From Monocercomonoides exilis (lineage: Eukaryota; Preaxostyla; Oxymonadida; Polymastigidae), in contig LSRY02000001.1 in the NCBI GenBank assembly GCA_001643675.2, forward strand, positions 2,106,001 through 2,170,000: DNA of 64,000 nucleotides. The letters run 5' to 3'. Position numbers and translations under genes: made by a program. Below are positions 11,189 to 22,865 of this stretch, piece after piece. The notes below the pieces were generated by a model that saw only the letters and a program-made list of their open reading frames with translations, ran no database searches and was not told where the DNA came from. Each line of letters begins with the position of its first letter. Position 1 is the stretch's first letter.

Positions 11189-12383
11189 AGATTGAGCTTT
11201 ATTTTATTTTCGGGGAGCTTTCTTTCTAATTTTTTAAAAACATTTTTTTTTAACTTTCCAAAAAAAAGTGGGTTGCATCAAAGGGAGAATTTGAAAAATT
11301 GTAACAAAAATAATAACTTTAGAATAATAACAAATTAGATTGTTTCATGCTCTTTGCAATTTTAAATGATAAGACAATTTTGAATTAAAACAGTCAATTC
11401 AAAAAGATGTGATTCTTTTCTATTAAGTTCATCTTATTCAAATTTTCTCAATCTTGGTTCAGTTTTTTATCATTATTTTGATCAATTATAAAAAAGTTAT
11501 ACACCAAAATTGATCTATTAGAAACTTGTAATTCCCTTCTGAAAGTTGAGAAAATGCAGTAAAAGTTTTTACAAGAGCTTTATTTCATTTCAAAACTGTG
11601 CTTTGATTTAATTGCTTAACGTGACATGTGCAAAAAGAAATGGTTCGATATTTTATGTTTTCAGAATTTTGTTCCACTAATTATTTTCTAAAAATTTTCT
11701 CAATTAAATAAATTAATTTTTCATTTTTAACATGAGAATGAAAGACAAATAATGATGTGATTGCTGAAAAAGTCAGGAACAAATTGGTATTTTCACCAAA
11801 AACGACAAAAAGTTTGTCCAAATTACACATGTTGCCATATTTGTTTTGCTTATTTCTTTGATCATCAACAATCACAAAACCAACTGTCCCATATCATGTC
11901 ATCAAAGATAAGAATTTTGTTCACAGTTGGTTCGAACAAAAACCTGAGAACACTTTTGCAAAACTGTTCTTTTCAAATTGAATGGGGCAATTTCATCGTA
12001 GGAAGAGAAGTGAAAGAGAGAAAGAAAAGAATATATGAGTGGAAAAAGCCAAAATCAAACAAAAAATAAAAAGAAAGAAAGAACTGGTATATAAAGCTCA
12101 AAAAGGAACCAGATAACATTATCAACAACACAGAAAAGTAAAGAAGATTCGAAGTGAGGAAGAAGCAGAAGAGAGAATGGAGGAAAAGAAAAATCCTTAT
12201 TCTGAACTAACCTTCATCAATTAGATTATAAAAAAAGTGGTTCTTGCATTTTTATAAATCAATCCCAATATTATCATTAACTTCAGAAAGGATTATTATT
12301 TTGACCAACGTTTTATGATCTTTTTCTTTTCAAATAATGCAAACATTGATCAAACCATTTTTCATCGAGTAGCGCTTCAAAGA
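11189..12383. other. Intergenic, nothing supported
   Basis: AT-rich spacer before the surface protein gene. The plus frame 11761-12069 has no support. The in-frame extension upstream of 12384 (from 12315) lacks signal-peptide character and is taken as 5' leader. Confidence 0.5.
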
Positions 12384-14852
12384 ATGTTTCTGGGATTAAT
12401 TCTTTTCCAAATTGTGATATCGATTTTCTCACAGGAAGAGTCATCAGCAATATCAACAGTGTTTGTAAAGCAAAGTGGGAAAGATGAAAACAGTGGATTG
12501 GCAATCGATCAGGAAAAGCAATCATTGAAAGTTGCACACAGTATGTTGAGTGGTGAAACGGAGCATAGTATAAAAATTATTTGCGATACAGATCCATTGA
12601 CAGCCGAAGCCGTTGTGTTTGACAAAAAACCGGCAATGACAATTGAAGGATGGAAAAGTGATGGAAGAGGAAACACTGAAGTGGCAATAGACTGTGACGT
12701 TCATCCGGGAAGTGATCTATTCAAGTGTGAAGGCACAGTGGAATTCAAATTCTTGGCATTTCATTTTCCAACATCGTTGGAAAAAGAGAATCAAGATTAT
12801 TCAATTTACTCATTAATCAAAGGTGATAAGGCATCGTTGTCAATAAGAAACTGCAGATTTGTTCGACCAGATGTCGAAGATAGTTTGGTCAATTACAGGC
12901 TTATCCGAGCATCTGAAGGAACATTGAAAATGGAGAATTTTGAGTGTCTGCACGAAATAAATTGGTTTTCATTCGATGGTATTTTGTTTCAGACTTTAGA
13001 GGAGAAAGTTGTTGAATTATCTAATTTCACTTTGAGAAAGATAAAGTCACGTGGTAATTCCGTTATGAGTATTACTAGTTCAGCAAATGTTGAATCTGAA
13101 ATCACGCTGAATCGGAGCATATTCTCTGAATTGAAAAGTTCTGATGCAGCTTTGAATATCGCAGCCACAAACGATAAAAGCACATTTTCAGTTGGCGATG
13201 GAGGAGCTACAACTTTTTCATTGTGCAGTTGCAGTGATTTTCATAGCTCAGGTGGAATATATCTGCAAATGCCAATTATCAAATCTGCAACTCAGCTCAA
13301 ATGGCCCCAAGACGGAAGGAATCTGATGTTTGACAGATGTTCAGCAGGAGAAGGTGAGTCAAAAAGGAACATTGGATTATTCATAAGGATGATCAATGAC
13401 TCATTATTTGAAGACATAGCAGCATCAATGAAGAACAGCTTTGCGTCCGATTACAACAGAAGAGATAACAGATGGAATGTTGTTGGATTCGACAATAGTG
13501 ATCAAAGTGAGTGTGATTTTGTTTTCCAGTTTTTTGATCCACTTCCTCCAAGGCCAGAAAACATGCAAAAGGCTTTTGTGAAGAATGGTGGAAAAGGAAA
13601 TGGTTTCAATATTGAATTGGCAATTGATTCCATATTCGATGCTTATGAATATTTGGACAAAAGTGAAAAATGCTTCATAGACATTGTCAACACAGAAGAT
13701 CCAATCAGAGCCGAAGTCATTTCGTTTGACGTTGACAATGGGATTACCATCGAAGGAGTGAACAGTGATGGAAATGGAAATGTTGAGGTGGCGATCGATT
13801 GCGATGTGAGCGCTTCAAGTGCTTTATTCATGTGCGAAAAGGAGGTGGAATTCAAGTATTTGGCATTCAACATTCCCACATCAGAGAAAAAATGGGATTA
13901 TTTAATTTTTGGAAATGAGATGTCAACATCACTCACAATCAGCAATATCCGATTTGTCAGAGTTGGGATCCAATCACCAGAAGGAGGAATTGCTTCAAAT
14001 GACCATGAAGATGATTTTGCTGTTGGGAGTCTTGTGAGCGTTCTTGGTGGGAAAGTTTCTGTGAATACTGTCACATGCACAGACGAAAAGAATACAATTT
14101 CATTTCTGTCATCACCGTTTTCATTCTCTGGAGCCAGTGAAGTGTCTTTGAACGGAGTGGAGATCGGCAAAGTGAAAGTGAAAGAAGGAGCAGCGATTAG
14201 CATCAACGATGGGATAGAGACAACTTCGAAAGTGTCAATTGAGGGACTGGATATCAAAGATTCAACTTTGGAAATGGGAAATACAGCTGGATTGCAGATT
14301 GTTTTGTTCTCAGAAGAATCGACAGTGGCAATTGGAAGGGGAAGCAAATGCTCATTCAAATCGTGTTCAGCACCAGAAGGGAAAGCAGGAGCAATATTCA
14401 TTGACATGCCCAAGGCAACATCGAATCTTCAACTTCCCACAGCCAGCAATTTGGAGATAGACAGTTCAAACACAGCTGGCTCAAAAACAACTTCTCTGTT
14501 CATCCTTGCCCCAGATTTTGATGAGTTCTGCAAACAAGAAGACGCATTTGAATTTGCAAATGATTATGACAATTCGACATCTGGATGGATTGTGGGAGCA
14601 AAAGACTCTGAATCAGAGCCGGAGGATGTGTATGTGAAGTATGTGAAAGTGAGACAAGATCGAATCGCTGAGCAAAACAGAAAACAAAAAGAGAAGAAAA
14701 GAAGGACAATTGTTGCCATTGTTGTCCCAATAGTAGTCGTTGTTGTTGTTGTTGCAGTTGTTGTGATTGTGGTTGTTGTGATTATCAAGAAAAAGAAAGC
14801 CAAGCACAACACAGATGTGAACAAAGAACAAGAAATGAGCATCCAAGAGTAG
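12384..14852 (+). CDS. Two-unit beta-helix surface protein, single-pass membrane
   Basis: An intronless frame of 822 residues from ATG 12384. I chose this start over 12315 because it begins a clear signal peptide (MFLGLILFQIVISIFSQ). The ectodomain is two diverged copies of one unit, about residues 20-385 and 395-740. Each has VFVKQSGK/AFVKNGGK, then TIEGWKSDGRGN/TIEGVNSDGNGN, VAIDCDV, a CRFVRP/IRFVR strand and a final RCSAGEGES/SCSAPEGKAG block. This is the pattern of right-handed parallel beta-helix (pectin-lyase-like) surface proteins of oxymonads. A valine-rich membrane span lies near residues 773-800, followed by a short basic tail (KKKKAKHN). It would be a type I protein facing outside. 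The function could be adhesion or prey/host contact, but that is inference. Its decayed paralogue lies at 2595-5531 on the same strand. Confidence 0.85.
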   Translation: MFLGLILFQIVISIFSQEESSAISTVFVKQSGKDENSGLAIDQEKQSLKVAHSMLSGETEHSIKIICDTDPLTAEAVVFDKKPAMTIEGWKSDGRGNTEVAIDCDVHPGSDLFKCEGTVEFKFLAFHFPTSLEKENQDYSIYSLIKGDKASLSIRNCRFVRPDVEDSLVNYRLIRASEGTLKMENFECLHEINWFSFDGILFQTLEEKVVELSNFTLRKIKSRGNSVMSITSSANVESEITLNRSIFSELKSSDAALNIAATNDKSTFSVGDGGATTFSLCSCSDFHSSGGIYLQMPIIKSATQLKWPQDGRNLMFDRCSAGEGESKRNIGLFIRMINDSLFEDIAASMKNSFASDYNRRDNRWNVVGFDNSDQSECDFVFQFFDPLPPRPENMQKAFVKNGGKGNGFNIELAIDSIFDAYEYLDKSEKCFIDIVNTEDPIRAEVISFDVDNGITIEGVNSDGNGNVEVAIDCDVSASSALFMCEKEVEFKYLAFNIPTSEKKWDYLIFGNEMSTSLTISNIRFVRVGIQSPEGGIASNDHEDDFAVGSLVSVLGGKVSVNTVTCTDEKNTISFLSSPFSFSGASEVSLNGVEIGKVKVKEGAAISINDGIETTSKVSIEGLDIKDSTLEMGNTAGLQIVLFSEESTVAIGRGSKCSFKSCSAPEGKAGAIFIDMPKATSNLQLPTASNLEIDSSNTAGSKTTSLFILAPDFDEFCKQEDAFEFANDYDNSTSGWIVGAKDSESEPEDVYVKYVKVRQDRIAEQNRKQKEKKRRTIVAIVVPIVVVVVVVAVVVIVVVVIIKKKKAKHNTDVNKEQEMSIQE

Positions 14853-16487
14853 AAATGAGATTTCCAATTCTTTCAGAGCAACTTTGCTTTTTTTTATTTC
14901 ATACAGCATATATATTTGTGAATTTCATAGAATTTTTTTCTTATTTTTTCTTCCTCATTAATCGCATTGATAATGTGACTTAAAGTCAAAATGTGATTCA
15001 ATTATTTGTTTCATTTCATTCACAAATTTCTATTCAGCATCAAAAACATGCAAAACTCTTTCTTTCTGTTTGTTTGGAAACAAAAATTGAACAATCACTG
15101 AAGATAAAAAATCAAGTGAAATAAGTTGATCTTTTTTTCGTATTCTTGAAATAAAGTGGATCGTTAACAATTCACAAATCTGATCACATTTTCAGTAACA
15201 ACAAAAATTTTGTGTTTGAGGCAAAGTTCTTTGAAACTCTCATTGAGTCAATTGACAATATTTCATATAACCAATTTGAAAATGTGAAGAATTCTTTGAT
15301 AATGAAGTGTTTAGAGACCACTGTATGTGGATTTAAGGATCTGAAAGATTGAAAGGAAATAACATTTGTTCTTCATTTGTCGATATATGATAGTTCGATA
15401 AAACAAACCTGGTTTTTCAGTACACAAAAGACTGTCTTTTTTTGTGGAAAACGAAATCTTTCTTCATCCTCCTTCTTTTCGTTTTTTCAATCAGATTATG
15501 TTCACATGATGAAATCGTATTTATCTATTTATTCAGTTTGACATTGTCTGAAAATAAAACAATGAAAGTCATAGATTTTTTCCTTTCATCAATCTTTTCT
15601 CTCTTTTTCCTGTTTCACTTGAAGTTGAATTGAAAATCAAATGTGCTCCTTTTTATTATTTCCAACTCATTATTCATCAAGTTGTTTCACAGCCTCAATT
15701 TCAATGTTGCTCTTTGATCAACTTTTCATTTTTAACTGACATATCACTGTCATTGATTTTTTTATGAAGGAAAACAAATTCTTTCACATGCATGAAGTCA
15801 GTTTAACTTCAAACTGACACTTGATCAATGAATTCGTTTCTGTCAAGAGATTGGAAATCTTTGCTATTTGTGCAACAGAAATTGCAGATGAAGAAAGAGT
15901 CAACCATGTGTTGGATTCTTTGTGAAAAAATGCAGTGTTTGAGGAATCTGTTTCAGTTTGTTGTTTCTTTTCAAAGAAAAGATTTAACACGAACAATATT
16001 TGTGTAATATTGTTCCCAAATTTTATCGTTATGTTGAAATCATTCCATTTTTGAATGTTCCATTATTTGGAAATACCTCAAAAGATAATGCCAAACAAAT
16101 TATTAATAATACCATCTCTCAAAAAGCAACAATCAAATTTGCTATGAAATGAAATATTCCATCAATAAACTTCGAAAATAGATCTCATGAAATCCAATTC
16201 TCACAAATATTCAATTCCATCGTCAATCGAGCATATGGAAACTGAAGATAATTCTTAAAGAATGAATAACTGTTATGTGTGAATCGTTAACAAGAATAAA
16301 TCTTTTTCTCAGAGGAATTTAGAGTGAGATTTCAATATTCACCAATTCTCAACTGATGTTTCAGAATAAAAGTGACAAGAAATCCTTCATCCAATATCGA
16401 GAGGTTTCTATCAGAAAAAGTTATTGTTCCTCAATTGCTGAAAGAGATAAACACAAATAGATAGTACTGATATGTTGATGAATCAAT
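14853..16487. other. Intergenic, nothing supported
   Basis: AT-rich with short frames only. No RNA gene, transposon end or long repeat seen. Confidence 0.45.
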
Positions 16488-17357
16488 TCAAACATGAATC
16501 ATTTTTTGTGATTTTTCGATTTTCAAATATTCAGCAATTTCTTTTTGAAACCATCTTTCTTCAAACTCACATGTTGATTGATCTTCATATTCGTCAATAA
16601 ACAAAAAGGAATTCACACTTTCTTTGTTTTCATAAATAACTATTGATTTGCTTTTTCTCCTCTTTTCTATGATTTCCTCCAAAGAATAAACGATTTTGTC
16701 TTTTCACACAATAACACACAAAATATGGTTTTTTTTCGGAAAAAAAAGAAATCAAACTGAAACATTTTCCACTTCAACTTTTGAAAAAGGAGTTAGAAAA
16801 CATTCTGAAAACACTTTCATGTCTCTCACAATTAACAACGTGTGCCAAAATTAACAGTGTTTCTGTGATAGAAAACAACAAAATCTTGAATTATCAAGTT
16901 CGTAGAAAATGAATCTATTCCATTTTCAAAATCCATTTCAATCACTTGTATTTTGGTGGAGTGTTTTGATGTGAGATTCTGTTCTCCAGTGTTTGAATAA
17001 GAAATGTTCAAACTCAACTGATAACTCTCTGCCAACTTTGTGTGCAATGAATGTCGTCTGTTTCAACTGCTCAGGAATTTGGAATTTCATTTTGATGACT
17101 CGTTTGAAATGAGCAGCATTCGTCTCCATGAAACATCCAAATCATCATCTGTTGAATCAGTAAATTGGATATCATCATGAATTTGAGTTTAATTTGTGAA
17201 TATGATTATGAGTGACTTGAATATTTATTGTTTTTATTGTGTTTGTGTTCCAATGATTTTTGAGTTTATTTGTTTGTCCGAAAAATGAAGTTCGAATATC
17301 AAATGTTTGTGCAACAATTATGACACTTATGAAAAGGATAAAAAAAGTTATCCACAC
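16488..17357 (-). pseudogene. Decayed secreted-protein gene, unrecognised
   Basis: On the minus strand a good signal peptide (MWITFFILFISVIIVAQ at 17357) is followed by protein-like sequence that changes frame several times. The frames read TDSTDDDLDVSWRRMLL, then KFQIPEQLKQTTFIAHKV, then LAESYQLSLNISYSNTG and FENGIDSFSTNLIIQD. A last 64-residue piece lies at 16488-16682. Composition looks coding, with N-glycosylation-like sites, but at least two frameshifts and stops interrupt it. No domain family recognised. It could also be a spliced gene with introns I failed to place. Confidence 0.35.
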
Positions 17358-18829
17358 TTCAAAGAAATATTAAACATTTTTTTGAATTTTCACAACTTAT
17401 TGTCCAGTATTTTGAGATCATCCAAATGATCCACAAATTGAGAAAATGAAGTTTTTTTAAATGGAAGCTCAAACGCCGTCAATCCATTTCCTTCTTCTGC
17501 AACATTTGAATCGATATTATGAGTTTTTTCTGATTCTTTTCATATGAGGATAATTCTTAAACAGAACACCTGAAAATTTTATTCTCATATTATTTGATAA
17601 TAATGATGGTGAACACTTCCAATTGCTGTGGACCATATGATAATTTCAATGAATGCGGATTATTGCATTTTTGTAAATACCAAATTAATCTCTCACTAAA
17701 TCCAGTTTATTGGAAATAGTTATTGACAACCATTCAAAAAAAAGAAAATATATCAGATTGGGTTATTTTTTTGAAAAGTCTCAAATAGATGACACAAAAT
17801 ATTATCAAACAGAACATTTTCATAACAATTTTTACAGCAAAATCATCAATCTACTCCACAAAGAAATGAAACTCTTATTTATTGTTGTCATATGGGACAA
17901 AATATTTGACTTCAGGCATTTTCATTGAAAAATTATGCACCTTTGATGATCTTTTTGTGATCAAAAAATTTGAAAAAAATGGGTTTATTTTTTGAAATAC
18001 ATGAGAGATCACACAACATAATGTCATTGCATCAATAACGTTTGTTTACAGTAATGATAGTCTAATTTATTTAGAAATATGATTATGTTTAATAATGTTA
18101 TAAGTAAAACAATTTTTTCAAACTTTGTGCATAAAAAGCTTGAAAGTCCGTATTTTCCCCCATATGTGCTTATCTGCTCAATAGAGTAATTTGATTGATT
18201 TGTTGCTAAAATGATTTTGAAAAGTGCTCTGTTTTGTTCAACTCAATTATTTAAGATCAGTGGCTTTTCAAAATAAATGCACAATAATATTTTTTCTTTT
18301 CGGAGAAACTTGGAACATTATCCAAACAGGATATTTTCACATAGAAATTTGCTCAACTTCAATTGAAAATGTTCCATTGTGATAATGTGCAATGTTTCTT
18401 ATAACTGAGAAAATTCAAATGGAACATAATATCACAAAATAATTTTGTGTCAAATATCTTTTTTCAATGAGATTTATCATGAAAACACATTTTCCACCTG
18501 CAAAAACTATTTTCATTATGACTTAGAATCGTCTTGATTTATATTAGCATTCATTTTTATAAACAGAAAAACAAAATTGTTAATCAATATTTCGGTTTTT
18601 TTTTTTGAAAAGACACAATTTATTATCAAAAAATAGTGATTATAAGTGTGATACTTTGTGATTTAATAAAAAAGAAAATGAATGAAAAATAGGCAAAATA
18701 TGTTCGTGCTCGGAATAATGTGTATATTACTGTTGTTGATTTTTGTCGAAGTGATTTAATCCGGTTTAGACTGTTATCAATTCAATTTCTTCACTTCACA
18801 TTTGAGAGACTGCAATTAATTTTTTGTTC
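17358..18829. other. Intergenic, nothing supported
   Basis: Very AT-rich. The plus frame 17710-17928 has no recognisable features. Confidence 0.4.
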
Positions 18830-19239
18830 TGTTTGTGATTCTTTTCTTCTTTAATTGATGTCCTCGTCATGACTCTCATTCATATTTCCAAGCTGAGTTT
18901 TTGTTCTGATGATGAGTGTGTTTGATAGCTGAGTCTTCTTCTCGCATTCTGAAGCCGACGTCATCAATAATTCCTTTCATTCCACTTTAACGTTATAGTG
19001 CTCTGTTTTTTTTTCATTTTCCCCAATAAATTCGTGTGATTCAATTAACTTCTGTCTCAATTCGTTCCATTGTTTCTCCTTCCGAATCGGCCTCTGTGTA
19101 TGTACACTTGGTCGTTTCAGTTTTCTTGGCTTCTGATTCTCTGTCTGTTGAGTCTCTCTCGTCTTCCCCATTTGCATTTTCCTTCAAATTGTTTCAAATT
19201 CATTTTCCACTCTGGTTAATAACTGGTTATTGAAACAAT

Positions 19240-19854
19240 GCTTAACCATGTATTTGTTCTTGGTGACAGTCGTGCAAACTATGAAATCTGCGCTAGTGGT
19301 ATATTGGCCATCGTCAACGCAAATAGAGTTGCTGATTTTAGATAGAAAGGTGTGGATATGTTTGAAATTCCTGATTTTTTCATAGCTTCTTTCTCCAGCT
19401 TTCTTATTCCCGAAACAGTCAGTGATACAAACTTTTCTGTGTCGAGAAAAAAATGAGAAGTTCTTCTATTCTTTTTTAGAACAATTGTCCATTACATCTC
19501 GATTGCTGGAACAGGGCAAATGAAAGGTTCTTCTGACAGAAAAGGAACTGCGATCTCAGTTCTTGTATTTGATGTTTTTAGGGAGGTACACAAATAAACA
19601 CCATCCTCTGTTATTCTAGACTGGGACATGTCCATCCTTACCAATTCACTGAACATGCAGGCAGAGAGAAGCTTTGTGAGAGCAATAACTTTCATGGAAA
19701 TATTTTTGAAGGAAAAAGTTTGGTTGGATCCGAGTTCATTGTAGAATTTTGGCAGTATTTTTGGATTCCATATCTCAGGCGCTGTCTTCTTTCTTGCAAT
19801 TTCTGTTTTCTTGAAAGAGCAAAAGAGTGTTCCAATAATTAAGATCTCTCCCAA
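19240..19854 (-). pseudogene. Tyrosine recombinase of the DIRS-like element
   Basis: The minus frame 19854-19492 reads MKVIALTKLLSACMFSELV (the box that should carry the first catalytic Arg, here replaced), ITEDGVYLCTSLKTSNTR and PFICPVPAIEM. A stop at 19492 and a shift follow. Then come STPFYLKSATLFALTMANIP and LAQIS-FARLSPRTNTW, matching the H-x-x-R/K and final H/W box region. The order and motifs are those of DIRS-type YRs, but the active site is eroded. Confidence 0.7.
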
Positions 19855-20565
19855 GGCTGTGTTGAATCAGAGCGATGAGAAAAATGAAACCGCTGCTCTG
19901 ATCATTTGAAGGACAGAAACTTTCACCCCTTTGTTTTTAATGATAATAACACGTCTGCACATATTGCAGTCCACTCTGGTAAGTTGTCTGGTATTTCTGT
20001 GTGTCCGCATAATTTCCATTGTTCAGCAAAACGTGCAAAGCCGAAAAGGTATCCATCCCATGTGGATTGTGCAACGCCTTGTCTGCATTGCTCACCAAGC
20101 TCCTCCGAAATCTATCGTTCCTGTAAGGCTTGTTTCCAAAACTGTTGACCTTTTCTTTTGAGGGGTTCAGAAGAATGAGCCTGAGCTTCCCAGGAGGAAG
20201 ACATGCTCCTGTCTTCTTCATCGATGGACACTCCTTCAACTCCTTGAAGTTTTAATTCAGCTCCCAATTCTAGAAGTTGCAGCCACACAGAAGAACTTCC
20301 CAGTTCTGGACTTTCCAGTTTGGCAGGAGTTGAACAACCTGAGCCTTCTCCAACTGTACTTCCCGAACCACCATCTATATCAGCGGAACAGGATGATGAG
20401 CAAGAACACATTTTGAACTCCAAGGAACTGACTGCCCGTTTTTTGCAATGGGGCTTCAAAAGCCATACCATTTTTCCAGCTAGTGATTGTGATAAGCGCC
20501 AATGCATAGAGTGTTGATCTGACTTTTGTTAATGCGATAATTCCTTAAAGAGCTTCTTCTGTCAT

Positions 20566-21450
20566 TCAATAATCCCCCACCTGCTCAAACCAAGATAGTA
20601 AATCCGCTGTGCTATTCTTCTGTCCCGGAATGTGACGAGCTCTCAACTGAATTTCCATCTTCTCTTTCCATGTCAATATCCTGTGAAGGACAGGACTGAG
20701 ATTATTTCCCTCATTCCACCGATTAGTATTGAATACAGCCGAGCTGTTATCTGACCTCAACAATAGGTTCTTGATCTTGTGATATTTGATTGCTGGCGAG
20801 AAATGTTGAAGAGCCAACTGCACAGCCAACTGTTCCCTGTTGTTTGATGATTTGCTGCGAGCGTGCTTGTTGAATTTTGCATGCCAGTCCAGAATCATGT
20901 TGTTGATGCGAAGTGTTGCTCCCATTGCTAACTCCGATGCATCCGTTGTTAACGTTGCTTTAGGAGATGCATCGTTAACATTGTCGAGACTTGTTCAGGA
21001 TCAATACGCATTGACACTTCTGAATCTCCCTCAACACAAAAACATTCATCTTCGTCATCCCGCTCCATCCATATATCTTGGTATTCTTCTGAAGGAAACG
21101 ATGAAGAGCTATGAGGGAAAGTGACGCATCCTGGAATACGAATCTTTCTGTGCAGAGCCTTCCATTAATGAGGCAAAATCCTTTATTCGGACTGTTTTGG
21201 CTCTTATTGTCTTCACTCTCCATTGACTCAACATCGCTTTGAGGGATCCCAACCTCTCCTCGCACAATTGAACCGTGAATGCTTCCGTGTCCCATGCAAA
21301 CCCCAGAAAAGAGAACTTTCTCCTCGGAGTTAATGAACATTTGTTTTTGTTGACAATAAAGCCCAGATTTTCCAAAAAGGAAGTCATCTCGCTTGCGATT
21401 TTTTTCAACATATTGAATTCTTGATGCAGGAGAATCAGATCGTCCAAGTG
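20566..21450 (-). pseudogene. Reverse transcriptase C-terminal part and RNase H
   Basis: On minus, 21447-21109 reads DDLILLHQEF, then NLGFIVNKNKCSLTP and FLGFAWDTEAFTVQL, the classic palm/thumb region of DIRS-type RTs. After a broken stretch, 20925-20566 reads LTTDASELAMGATL, NNREQLAVQLALQHFSPAIK, LLRSDNSSAVFNTNRWNEG and ARHIPGQKNSTADLLSW. These are the RNase H motifs of these elements, with an E after NNR, a D in RSDNSSA and the C-terminal PG--N--AD--S box. At least one frameshift separates the two pieces. Confidence 0.85.
21440..21450 (+). repeat. Target site duplication, left copy
   Basis: TCGTCCAAGTG, identical to 25815-25825. The neighbouring bases differ at both sides, so the duplication is exactly 11 bp. 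Confidence 0.9.
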
Positions 21451-21468
21451 ATCCTGTGTGACATGACA
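21451..21468 (+). repeat. Left terminal inverted repeat of the insertion
   Basis: Starts ATCCTGTGTGACATGACA. The inverted right end (25796-25814) reads AAGCCAGTGTGACATGACA. They share a 13-base core, with imperfect outer bases. Confidence 0.8.
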
Positions 21469-22275
21469 CGAAAAATTGGAAAAAACTCAAAAATGACAGA
21501 CATGATCTTTTCAATTTGTCATTTTTTTTGTCACTCAAATTAATAAAGTGAAAATAAAAACAATTGCTTATCATTTCGTTTTGATACGACAATTTTCTTT
21601 TTTATGTTTTAATATCTTATTAAACTCGACTTTCCATAAAAATCAAACCAATTTCAAATCTTTTTTTGGAAGTGACAAATTGATCAAATAAATATATTGT
21701 GGTTTTGCCACTTGTCAGATCTATCACTGACAAGTCAGATCTGTCATTTTGTCATTTTTGAAAATACTCCTTCATTTGATCTAAAACCGAAAAGCCATTG
21801 CATTTTATAAATTTGTGAGGGATATTCTCATTTGTCACAAAACGATCTGACAAATTGAAATTTATTTTGTTTTTATTTTATAATAATCTTTTAAATTGTT
21901 CAAATAGTTTTTTGTTTCTAGAATTCTTTATATTGATAAACATTTTTTGTTCATTGTTAATTCGAAATCATAGAGCACTAAATATTTTGCAGATTTACAC
22001 TTTATCGCTTTTATTTTCACTAAAAGTCTTTCCAAACATTTGCAGTTATACAAAAAAGACTTATTTGTGAAGTTTACGAAAATTATAATAAATTAACGTT
22101 TTTTGAACAATTTTTCATCAGCAACGTTAAACAAGTGCCAAACATATATCTTTTGATAATTAAAAATTAATTTTCTTTTTTCGATTTTAGCAAGAGTTTT
22201 TGAAAAAATATTTTTTGAAAAAGAAAATGATAATGCTGAAATCATCGTTCCATGAATAAAATTTTAACATGTTTT

Positions 22276-22863
22276 TTATTTATAAATAAGCATTCCATCT
22301 TTAAAGCTCCCTCTCTTTATCTTCTTTGTCTTATTTCTTTTGCACAGCAGCATGAACAGAGAATCTCGCAGATCAACAATCAGCTTCTTATGAGGAGAAG
22401 AACAGGCCATTGCATCCACCAGATTCGACATCGATGAGGTGGTTGGACACAGATCCTCCCCACGAACAAATGTTGAATCTGAATCTGTTGTTGAAGTGGA
22501 TGAAATGGATGGTGATGGTGATCTCTTTCGAATCTCTTCTTCTTCTTTCTCATCCACTTTCTCCAGCATCCATTGTGGGATCTTATCTGAATCTCTTCCC
22601 AATATGTATTCAGTCGATCCGCTCTCTGACAGAAGATGCTCAGATGACTCTGAATGTTCCATATTCGTCTCATACACTCTCTTCTTTATCCTCTCTTCAT
22701 TCTTCTTCTCTGCTTCTCTCTCCGCTCTCCTCCAATGTTCCTCATAAGACATTTCCATCGCAATCGTCTCAAACGCCTTTGGATCGTTCTGCACCGCTTC
22801 AGCCACGATCCGCTTCAAGCTTTTGTTCTCGTTCAACTCTTTCAGCTGACGCACATCCAGAAG
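22276..22863 (-). pseudogene. Captured cytoplasmic tail fragment of a surface protein
   Basis: The exon starts after TTCTTAG (22864-22865) and reads LLDVRQLKELNENKSLKRIV. Blocks follow that are shared with the 2595-residue gene: EEHWRRAEREAEKKNEERIK, SESSEHLLSESGSTEYILGR, SPSPSISSTSTT and MLLCKRNKTK. The match ends just after RNKTK (about 22310). The kinase-like domain that follows in the big gene (AAQILFWVAN onward) is absent, and the frame runs out in AT-rich element sequence. The capture or a later deletion therefore cut the gene at this point. Confidence 0.75.
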
Positions 22864-22865
22864 CT

